The notes beneath the pieces are model-generated. The model worked only from the letters and a program-made list of their open reading frames with translations. It made no database searches and had not been told where the DNA came from. Shown piece after piece: positions 52,508 to 59,487 of a DNA stretch of 64,000 nucleotides. A program made the translations under genes and the position numbers. Each line of letters starts with the position of its first letter. The stretch's first letter is position 1. The stretch comes from Natronococcus pandeyae (GTDB lineage Archaea; Halobacteriota; Halobacteria; Halobacteriales; Natrialbaceae), in NCBI RefSeq assembly GCF_008122205.1, contig NZ_PHNJ01000019.1:28494-92493 (forward strand), given 5' to 3'.

Positions 52508-52533
52508 GAGTCGTGCTGAATACAGGGCGCGTA
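52508..52533. mobile_element. Possible IS-end scar (GTCGTGCTGAATACAG)
   Basis: GAGTCGTGCTGAATACA here is nearly identical to GAGTCGTACTGAATACA at 63649-63665, close to the end of an IS5-type transposase. A reverse-complement copy of the core is at 59402-59415. No transposase lies here, so it may be a solo end or excision scar. Confidence 0.4.
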
Positions 52534-52628
52534 TCGTTCACTGACTGGTCCCTTTGCAGCCGATGCAGATTCGTCAGCAATTGCCGCTATACAACTGGAC
52601 CGAATAGACAAACGAGGAGGTCCCGCGC

Positions 52629-53449
52629 ATGCCCGACCCAATACCATCGGATAAGGGAACAGAGCTGGAAACAGTCATATCCACTGATGGCACCAAAATC
52701 GCCTACGAACGGATGGGGAGCGGATCACCGCTGGTACTCGTCCACGGGGCGACCGTTGATCGCCGGATCTGGGAACGTTCCGGAGTCAGCCCCGCTCTTG
52801 CGGAACACTGCACGGTCTACGCGATGGATCGTCGTGGTCACGGCGAGAGCGACGACGACACCACGTTCGAGCTGGACCCGGAGATCGAGGACGTGGTCAC
52901 GGTCGTCGAGTCGATCGACGAGCCGGTAACCCTGCTCGGCCATTCCGCCGGCGCCACCCGTTCGCTCGAGGCGGCCTCGCGAACCGACAATCTCCGTGCC
53001 CTCTGCCTGTACGAACCCGCCATTCCGGTCGGCGAAGACGCGTTCGACTTCGAAGAAGAAGTCGATGAAATGATGAGGCTACTGGACGCCGGAGAGAACG
53101 AGCAGGCGTACCGGCTGTTTCTGGATGAAATCGCCCAGTTCACGCCGGACGAACTCGAGGCGTTTCACTCCGCACCGCTCTGGGAAGAGTACGCGAACAC
53201 GTTCCACGAGACGCTGCTCCCCCGATTGGAGGCGGCTGCCGATTACGACGCCGATCTCTCGCGGTTCGAAGAGCTGACCACGCCAACGTTGCTCAGAGCG
53301 GGTGGCTCAAGGAGGTGACGGAGGCGGTCGACGATGTGCTTCCGAACAGCCGGATCGTTACTTTCGATGGGGACGGTCACGCGATGTTGCTCACCGCACC
53401 GGACCGTTTCACCGACGAGGTGGTCGAATTCATTCGTGAAACGGAGTAA
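52629..53449 (+). pseudogene. Alpha/beta-hydrolase gene with frameshift
   Basis: The first 229 codons (52629-53318) encode an alpha/beta hydrolase with VLVHGATVDRRIW and the nucleophile elbow LLGHSAGATRS. The frame ends early after TPTLLRAGG. In another frame the C-terminal part continues: WLKEVTEAVDDVLPNSR, with the catalytic His region GDGHAMLLTAP, to a TAA at 53447. So a small insertion or deletion near 53290-53300 removed the loop with the catalytic acid. The protein is probably inactive. The substrate class (esterase or peroxidase-like) is unknown. Confidence 0.75.
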
Positions 53450-53549
53450 CTGATCGGCGATCGATCACGCCATCGATCTCGATAGCGAATCGATCTGCGT
53501 ACAGTCCGTGAACCGCCTCAGGGGTCAAGCTCCGAGGCACTCGCCTTGC

Positions 53550-54035
53550 TTATCTGTAGACGACCTGCTGGTGTGGAGTAAGCGAGTCGAGACTCCGTTG
53601 CTTGATCCGGGCGCGGGCGTCTTCGGCCGCATCGAGGCGGATGTCGTCGGTGATCCGCTCGCGATTCTCACGATCGGCTTTCCGGCCGTGGAGCGAAGCA
53701 TGCCGATCGCGAGCCGGGCGTCGCCGGCCGCCGCGTCGGCGATCCGATACAGTTGCTCGTCGGTGACGACGCCTTCCTCGAGGCCCCGCTTCGCGCGAGC
53801 GCCGAAAATGTCGTAGAGGTCCTCGTCGGAGTAGTTGTCCATCCGGACGTGTTCGCTCGAGCGGAGGCGACTCACCAGCCGATCGTCGACGCAATCGAAC
53901 AGTCCTCCTCCTCCTCGTCCGAGGTGCAGATGATCGCGAACTGCGGGAGGCTGCGGAGGTCGTAGATGACGCTCGGGTCCTCGAGTTGGTCGGCCTCGTC
54001 GAGGTTGACCACCGTCCGCGGGCCGTCCGCAATCG
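53550..54035 (-). pseudogene. Orc1/Cdc6 replication initiator relic
   Basis: Pieces of one AAA+ initiator in different frames on the minus strand: TVVNLDEADQLED (Walker B, about 53960-54020), then SRLRSSEHVRMDNYSDEDLY and IADAAAGDARLAIGMLR (about 53690-53870), and finally ITDDIRLDAAEDARARIKQR and LDSLTPHQQVVYR (about 53550-53680). This is the order of Orc1/Cdc6 from Walker B to the region before the winged helix. The N-terminal P-loop and the C-terminal winged helix are gone. At least two frameshifts are needed to join the pieces. It abuts the stop of the next gene. Confidence 0.75.
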
Positions 54036-55304
54036 CTACGTCTGATCGGGATCCCACTCGCCCACTTCTACGACCAGTCCCGCCCGACGAAGCCCGTCGG
54101 CGAGCGGATCGCCGATAGCTGCCGCCGGGGTGAGGATGCCGCCCTCGAGCGGCGAGTCGATCTCTTCGTACACGAGACACATCGCGGCCTCGCCGAGCAT
54201 CTTCGCGGTCGCGCCGTAACCCGGATCCCGGTCGGCGCTGATTCGACTCTCGACGACGAACGGCCCGTCGGCGGCGGTTCCGCGACCGAGCACGCGAACC
54301 GTAAAGTACCCGTTCTCGATCTCTTCCCTCGTCGGTCCCTCGCCCGGATCGGGAAACGCGAACCGACGGAGGGCTTCCCGCGTCGGGCCGAAAGTCAGTG
54401 CCGCAGTCGCCATCCCGAGGCCGGCTGTGACGGCGCTTGCACCCGCCATGCCGACGGGACCCGATCCGATGGGGACGACCTCCGTACACTCGAACTCGCG
54501 ACCCCACGGATACTCGAGCAGGGCGTTACTCCGTCGAATCACCCGCTCGTTCACGACCGCCATCGGCGACGGGGCCGTCCACTCGCCTCGCAGCGGGTCT
54601 TTCCGCGGGAAAGACTGTGCGCCAGGGTCGACGCCGTCGCGCTCGCCCGGCGGCGCCAGCGAATACGGGTTCCGAAGCGTTTGCCGGGCGACCGGATCGG
54701 TGGACGCGGCCCGGAACACTTCGAGGGCGCTCGACATCGTTCCGCCGCTTACCCCGCCGCGACCGTCCTCGAGGTAGATCCGAACCAGATCACAGGGCGT
54801 CCCGAACTCGTCGATGGCGAACGACTGTACGAGCTTCGTTCCGAGGTCGGCCGGGATCGAATCGAATCCGCAACTGTGGACGATACGAGCGCCCGCATCG
54901 ACCGCGTCGTCGTGGTACCGGTCGATCATCTCCCGAATCCAGTTTACCTCCCCGGTGAGATCGCAGTAGTCCGTACCGGCCGAGAGACACGCCTCGACGA
55001 GCGGCGTGCCGTACTTGGTGTACGGGCCGACGGTCGTACAGACGACGCGGGTTTCTTCGGCGATGGCGTCCAGGCTCTCCCGGTCCGTCGCGTCGCCGAC
55101 GACGATCGGGAGCTCCTCCCATCCGGATCGCTGCTCCACGAGCGCCGCTTCCAGTTCGCGAAGCCGCGTCTCGTCGCGACCGCCGAGGGCGAGCGAGAGG
55201 TCGTCCGACGTGTACTGTTCGGTGAGGTACTCGGCGACGAGACGGCCGGCGACGCCGGTTGCACCCCAGACGACGAGGTCGTACGTCCGGTCGGTGTTCG
55301 ACAC
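54036..55304 (-). CDS. Saccharopine-dehydrogenase-like NAD(P)-binding oxidoreductase
   Basis: A 422-residue protein with an N-terminal Rossmann motif (VVWGATGVAGRLVAEYLTEQ), VVCTTVGPYTKYG, and YCDLTGEVNWIREMIDRYHD. These are typical of the saccharopine dehydrogenase / trans-acting enoyl reductase group, which in archaea and mycobacteria acts on lipids or unknown small molecules rather than lysine. It is divergent from the ferredoxin pair and ends beside the Orc1/Cdc6 relic. No specific substrate. Confidence 0.82.
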   Translation of the reverse strand: MSNTDRTYDLVVWGATGVAGRLVAEYLTEQYTSDDLSLALGGRDETRLRELEAALVEQRSGWEELPIVVGDATDRESLDAIAEETRVVCTTVGPYTKYGTPLVEACLSAGTDYCDLTGEVNWIREMIDRYHDDAVDAGARIVHSCGFDSIPADLGTKLVQSFAIDEFGTPCDLVRIYLEDGRGGVSGGTMSSALEVFRAASTDPVARQTLRNPYSLAPPGERDGVDPGAQSFPRKDPLRGEWTAPSPMAVVNERVIRRSNALLEYPWGREFECTEVVPIGSGPVGMAGASAVTAGLGMATAALTFGPTREALRRFAFPDPGEGPTREEIENGYFTVRVLGRGTAADGPFVVESRISADRDPGYGATAKMLGEAAMCLVYEEIDSPLEGGILTPAAAIGDPLADGLRRAGLVVEVGEWDPDQT

Positions 55305-55437
55305 GAGTATCAGTCGCTTCGTGGCCTATCGCCCTCAACCGTTCGGTGGTCTCCGCGATGAGGTCACCCACTTCGCGGAGCGGAGCCGTCAGCTGGTATG
55401 GCAGTGCGGTTTTGTATTCGCCGTACGAAAACCATCC

Positions 55438-55782
55438 ATGCCAATAGTTACCGTTCGCGATCGAGAACTCGAGTGTGAACGAGGTGCAGTGCTCCGGGAC
55501 GTTCTCCTCCGAGCGGACGAGTCACCGCACAACGGCCGGGCGGACGCCCTCAACTGTCGCGGGCTGGGGACGTGCGGAACCTGCGCCGTTGCGGTGTCCG
55601 GCGAGGTGAGCGATCCCGGACCTCGAGAACGACTTCGACTAGCGATTCCGCCACACGTTGCCGATTCCGGGCTCCGGCTCGCCTGCCAGCTCCGAGTCGA
55701 AGACGACCTGTTCGTCGAGAAGTACCCCGGATTCTGGGGCCAGTACACCGATCGAAAGGGGGAGGACACGGAGGAACCGTGA
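55438..55782 (+). CDS. [2Fe-2S] ferredoxin, first of an overlapping pair
   Basis: A 114-residue beta-grasp ferredoxin. Cluster ligands are visible as CRGLGTCGTC (C-x5-C-x2-C) plus a fourth Cys in LRLACQLRVED. The C-terminal tail FWGQYTDRKGEDTEEP is acidic. The C-x5-C spacing differs from the plant-type C-x4-C and suggests a sub-type seen in haloarchaea. Its stop overlaps the next ferredoxin's GTG start by four bases, so the two are translated together. A redox partner is not adjacent, although the carotenoid oxygenase lies downstream on the same strand. Confidence 0.85.
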   Translation: MPIVTVRDRELECERGAVLRDVLLRADESPHNGRADALNCRGLGTCGTCAVAVSGEVSDPGPRERLRLAIPPHVADSGLRLACQLRVEDDLFVEKYPGFWGQYTDRKGEDTEEP

Positions 55783-56120
55783 GCGAGGAGATCGAACTCA
55801 CCGTGATCGACGACAGCGAACGATCGACGATCACGGTCGAACGCGGAACGACGCTTCGGGACGCCCTCCGTGATCGAGGGTTCTCGGTCTACGGAACCGT
55901 TTCCTCGCAGCTCAACTGCGGGGGACGGGGACTGTGTTCGACCTGTACCGTCGAGGTCGACCCGGCACCCGAGCCGGCCCACTGGCACGATGCTGCCGCC
56001 GTCCGATTCGGCTACCCGCGGCTGTCCTGCTGTATCGAGGTCGACCGACCGATGACGGTCAGGCTGCTGGAAAAGCACGTCTGGGGGCAGGTCCTCCCCC
56101 GGCGATTATCCTCCGAGTGA
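55779..56120 (+). CDS. [2Fe-2S] ferredoxin, second of an overlapping pair
   Basis: A 113-residue beta-grasp ferredoxin starting at GTG 55779. Ligands: CGGRGLCSTC (C-x5-C-x2-C) and a later Cys in RLSCCIEVD. It begins within the stop of the first ferredoxin (GTGA overlap). The two proteins are related but not near-identical, suggesting an old duplication with split roles. A carotenoid oxygenase starts 129 nt downstream, possibly in the same transcript. Confidence 0.85.
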   Translation: MSEEIELTVIDDSERSTITVERGTTLRDALRDRGFSVYGTVSSQLNCGGRGLCSTCTVEVDPAPEPAHWHDAAAVRFGYPRLSCCIEVDRPMTVRLLEKHVWGQVLPRRLSSE

Positions 56121-56249
56121 AATCTCGAGGACGGTGTCCTGCTCCAGCCTAACCCGGAGTAACCGGTCGGCTCACAGTTCCGCGAATCCCTCTTCCCCGG
56201 TCGGTGCCGCCTCCCGCGGATTGATCGTCCGTCCACCCGATGTGATGGT

Positions 56250-57668
56250 ATGTCGAACGCAACCGATTGCGCCTACGAACTCGGGTTTCGAACGGTCGAC
56301 ACCGAGTACGCCGACCGGCAGCTGCCGGTCGAGGGGACCGTTCCGCCGTGGCTCTCCGGGTCGTTGATCCGGAACGGACCGGGGCGGTTCGAGTTCGGCG
56401 GCGAGCGCGCGACCCACTGGTTCGACGGCCTGGCGATGCTCCGCCGCTACGGGTTCGACGACGGCACCGTTTCGTATACGAACCGGTTCCTGCGGACCGA
56501 CGCGTACGCGGCCGCCGACTCCGGCCACGGCGCCACGGAGTTCGCAACCGGCGGCGATTCGTTCCGCCGGACCCTGCGGTGGCTCCGGTCGCTCGGGCCG
56601 CCCGAACCGACGGACAACGCGAACGTCCACGTGGCCCAACTCGGCGAGCACTTCGTCGCGCTCACCGAGGCACCGCGGCGGATCGCGTTCGACCCAGTAA
56701 CGCTCGAGACCCGCGGCGAGTTTCGCTGGCGCGACGAGGTTCCGGAGCATCTGGCGACAGCCCACCTCCAGGTCGATCTCAATCGCGAGGAAACGATCGG
56801 CTACAGTACGGAGTTCGGGCGCTCTCCGAAGTATCACTTCTACCGGATTCCTCCCGGGCGTGCCGGTCGAATCCACGTCGCTACCGTACCGGCCGCTGGC
56901 CCCGGGTACGTCCACGACTGTTCGATCACCGACTCGCATATCGTCGTCGTGGAGACGCCGCTCCGGATCGCGATGGCGAAGGCACTGGCCCCGTGGAACG
57001 AAGGATTCCTCGATCTCCTCGAGTACGACGAAGGGGCCGCAAGCAGGTTCATCGTCGTCGATCGGGACGCCGAAACGCTCGTCGAGACGCTGGAAACGCC
57101 GCCGTTCTTCACGTTCCACCACGTCAACGCCTACGAGGACGACGACGAGCTAGTCCTCGATCTCGTCGCGTTCGACGACGACGAGATCGTCCGGGCGCTC
57201 ACCTTCGACGCCCTCTCGGAGGACGCCTTCGCCGCGGCTCCCGACGGTCAGTTCGTTCGATTCCGACTCCATCCCGACGAGGGACGCGTCCGACGCTTCG
57301 AGCGGTACGACGGCGGGATGGAGCTCCCGACGGTTCCGAAACCGGTTCGGGGCCGACGGTATCGGTACGCGTATGCACAGGCGACCGACAGGAAGGGCGC
57401 GAACGGACTGGTCAAACTCGACGTCGAACGGGGAACCGCGACGGAATGGTGGGAACGGGGCGTCTACGTCGAAGAGCCGCGGATGGTTCAGCGCCCGGGC
57501 GGGACCGCGGCGGACGACGGCGTCGTGATCGCGACGGCGCTGGACACCCGACGGGAGCGATCGATGCTGCTCGTGTTCGATGCGGAAACGTTAGTCGAGA
57601 GAGCGCGTGCACCCCTGCCACACGCCGTTCCGTTCGGCTTCCACGGTCGATTCTTTCCGGAGGTGTGA
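56250..57668 (+). CDS. Carotenoid oxygenase (RPE65/CCD family)
   Basis: A 472-residue seven-bladed propeller enzyme. The four iron-ligand His regions are visible: TAHLQVDLNREE, YVHDCSITDSHIVV, FHHVNAYEDDD and FGFHGRFF near the C-terminus. The N-terminal SGSLIRNGPGRFEFGGERAT is family-typical. Members cleave carotenoids, for instance beta-carotene to retinal for bacteriorhodopsin-type pigments. Whether this one makes retinal is unknown. It is on the same strand as the two ferredoxins and is followed by the norB relic. Confidence 0.88.
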   Translation: MSNATDCAYELGFRTVDTEYADRQLPVEGTVPPWLSGSLIRNGPGRFEFGGERATHWFDGLAMLRRYGFDDGTVSYTNRFLRTDAYAAADSGHGATEFATGGDSFRRTLRWLRSLGPPEPTDNANVHVAQLGEHFVALTEAPRRIAFDPVTLETRGEFRWRDEVPEHLATAHLQVDLNREETIGYSTEFGRSPKYHFYRIPPGRAGRIHVATVPAAGPGYVHDCSITDSHIVVVETPLRIAMAKALAPWNEGFLDLLEYDEGAASRFIVVDRDAETLVETLETPPFFTFHHVNAYEDDDELVLDLVAFDDDEIVRALTFDALSEDAFAAAPDGQFVRFRLHPDEGRVRRFERYDGGMELPTVPKPVRGRRYRYAYAQATDRKGANGLVKLDVERGTATEWWERGVYVEEPRMVQRPGGTAADDGVVIATALDTRRERSMLLVFDAETLVERARAPLPHAVPFGFHGRFFPEV

Positions 57669-57723
57669 TACAGGTCCGGTCGAACGAGGACGCTCTCTTT
57701 CTCGAGCGATCCGAATCGACGAC

Positions 57724-58020
57724 GGCTTATCGGGAGCGGTGTCTGGAACTTCGTCGGGGGCGGCGTGCTCGATATCTTCATCAATCTTACAGTACCCAAA
57801 CACTACGAGCACGGCACCTACCTGACAGTCGCTCACGGCCACGCGGCGGCGTTCGGCGCGTTCGGGCTGCTCGCGCTCGGACTCGGCACCTACGTCATGC
57901 GGGTCGTTACCCCCGAGGCCGCGTGGAAGCCCGGCTGGTTTCGCGGCGCGTTCTAGCTGACGAACGTTGGACTGGCAGTGATGACCCTCGCGTCGTCGCT
58001 GCCGCTCGGCTTCCTCTATA
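57724..58020 (+). pseudogene. norB (quinol nitric oxide reductase) C-terminal relic
   Basis: A frame from about 57724 reads GSGVWNFVGGGVLDIFINLT and then VPKHYEHGTYLTVAHGHAAA, FGAFGLLALGLGTYVMRVVT. This is the qNorB helix region with the YEHGTYLTxxHGHAA metal-ligand motif. A TAG at 57954-57956 interrupts it where a Trp would fit; the frame then continues LTNVGLAVMTLASSLPLGFL and ends at 58020. Everything before the helix and after it is missing. This is a decayed piece of a nitric oxide reductase gene. Confidence 0.75.
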
Positions 58021-58092
58021 GTAGCCACTGAACGTCACTCCACACCCGATCGCACGACGGGAGCGCGGTTCGGAGCGAGCGCGGTTCGGAAT

Positions 58093-58252
58093 GAACGAAG
58101 TGAGTGAGAACCGCGGAACGCGAACGGGGAGCGAACGCGACCCGTGAGCGAACGAAGTGAGTGAGAACCGTGGACCGCAAACGGGGAGGAACGACCCGTG
58201 AGCAAACGAAGTGAGTGAGAACCGCGGAACGCGAACGGGGAGCGAACGCGAC
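58093..58252. repeat. Three tandem copies of a 54-57-nt repeat
   Basis: GAACGAAGTGAGTGAGAACC begins at 58093 and 58150, with a slightly varied copy (AAACGAAG...) at 58204. Each is followed by CGCGAACGGGGAGCGAACG-like sequence. The repeats lie directly after the norB relic and run into the next small membrane ORF. Similar GAACGAAGTGAG repeats are common in haloarchaeal intergenic DNA. Confidence 0.7.
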
Positions 58253-58523
58253 GACGCTGCACTGGACGCTCGTCCTCGGCGGGTTCTTCCCGCTGACGAT
58301 CGTCGGGTACGCCCTCCAGTTTTTCCCCGTCACCGGTGGGCAGTTTCCCGGCGCGAGCGAACGGGGTGTCGCGGCGACGATCGCCCTGCTGGCCGTCGGG
58401 GTGCTGCTCCAGGGGTTCGGTATCGTCGGTCAGATCGAGTTCGTCCGATCGATGGGTATCGGACTCTCGCTCGCCGGCGGGGTCGGCTACCTGTATCTCG
58501 TCGGCGGCCGGTTCGCGACCTGA
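58215..58523 (+). CDS. Small membrane protein, possibly truncated
   Basis: A 102-residue frame. The first 14 residues come from the tandem repeat; the rest has three hydrophobic helices (LHWTLVLGGFFPLTIVGYAL; VAATIALLAVGVLLQGFGIV; MGIGLSLAGGVGYLYLVGG). The natural start appears lost and replaced by repeat DNA, so this is probably the 3' remainder of a longer membrane protein. It lies between the norB relic and a mini zinc ribbon, suggesting it also belonged to the anaerobic-respiration locus. Family is unknown. Confidence 0.45.
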   Translation: MRTAERERGANATTLHWTLVLGGFFPLTIVGYALQFFPVTGGQFPGASERGVAATIALLAVGVLLQGFGIVGQIEFVRSMGIGLSLAGGVGYLYLVGGRFAT

Positions 58524-58595
58524 GCCGACGGCGACCGTCGCGGTTGGGCGTGACCGAAACTCGAGGGAATCGCTTCGACCCGGGAGCGAGATCGG

Positions 58596-58748
58596 TCAGC
58601 GGTCGAGTTCGAAGTCCTGCTCCGAGACGTCCCGACCGCAGAAGATACACCCCCTTCCGAGCAGCTGTTCCTGAACCGGCGCGTCGACGACGGTCTGCTC
58701 GCTGCAGTGCGAACATTCGAACTCGTACCGGGATCTATCGGAGCCCAT
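58596..58748 (-). CDS. Mini zinc-ribbon protein 3 (50 aa)
   Basis: A 50-residue protein: RYEFECSHCSEQTVVDAPVQ and then GRGCIFCGRDVSEQDFELD. Same two-CxxC layout and length as the proteins at 43375-43533 and 46445-46582. It is an intact gene between relics. Function is unknown; the repeat occurrence in this window suggests a small paralogous family. Confidence 0.65.
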   Translation of the reverse strand: MGSDRSRYEFECSHCSEQTVVDAPVQEQLLGRGCIFCGRDVSEQDFELDR

Positions 58749-58886
58749 CTTTCCGGACGAACCTATGGTAACGAGACGCATATTTTCGAAACCACAGTAC
58801 GATGGGGAACGTCCCCAGAGCCCGTTTCAGGGGACTGGCGCAGTCCCGTCCCGGACGCCGCCGACGGTCGCTGTCCGCGGCGGTCG

Positions 58887-59345
58887 CTACTCGAGCGACA
58901 CGCCGCCGTCGCCCGGTGGACCCGACAGCGGGCCTCTGATCGACTCGTCGAGCCCCGCGGCGTCCGCGCCGCAGCCGCCACAGCCACGACCCGCGTCGCC
59001 GAATACGTCCTCGTTCCACTCCGTCACCTCCGGTGTGTCCGGCACCGACTCCGGCCCCAGCTCCAGGGTCTCGAGGTCGTCCTCGACGAGAACGGCCAGC
59101 AGATCGGCCAGCGCGGCGTAGAAACCGTCATCGCGTGCAATCACCTCGTCGGCGAACCGCCAGAGCCACCGACCGAGGTGGTCCTCGAGGAACGAGCGAC
59201 GGGCGTCGACGACGATCGCAACCCCCCTCCTCGTCGCCACGACGGCGCAGCCGCGCTTCCCGGAGACAGCAGTGGCCGAGAAACGCCGTCAGGTAGCAGA
59301 CGGGATCGCCGCAGTACGGCATCGCCCCGCCGAGATCAAGGTCGA
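58887..59345 (-). pseudogene. TorD/NarJ-like molybdoenzyme chaperone relic
   Basis: Two frames on the minus strand join around 59225-59240. The first reads AMPYCGDPVCYLTAFLGHCC and LREARLRRRGDEEG; the second reads ARRSFLEDHLGRWLWRFADE and FYAALADLLAVLVEDD, ending in an acidic/Gly/Cys-rich tail (GRGCGGCGADAAG). FLEDHL-x-RW with a following FY-x-LA-x-L is the TorD/DmsD/NarJ chaperone pattern. These chaperones mature molybdenum reductases such as nitrate or DMSO reductase. A frameshift and loss of the N-terminus make it a relic. The call is by pattern and moderately sure. Confidence 0.58.
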
Positions 59346-59487
59346 AGGCGTCACAATCCCGGTCAAGACATCAACTGAGCGGCGTCTGAACACGGCCCAT
59401 CCGCTGTATTCAGTACGCGGTTTCTGGCAAGTGTCTATCAGAGCAGCTGGCTTCGACGGAGTCGATGGAGACCAGCTGCTCACTCGT

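Noticed and set aside
58093..58252. CRISPR array
   Set aside because: Repeats are tandem without spacers and vary in sequence.
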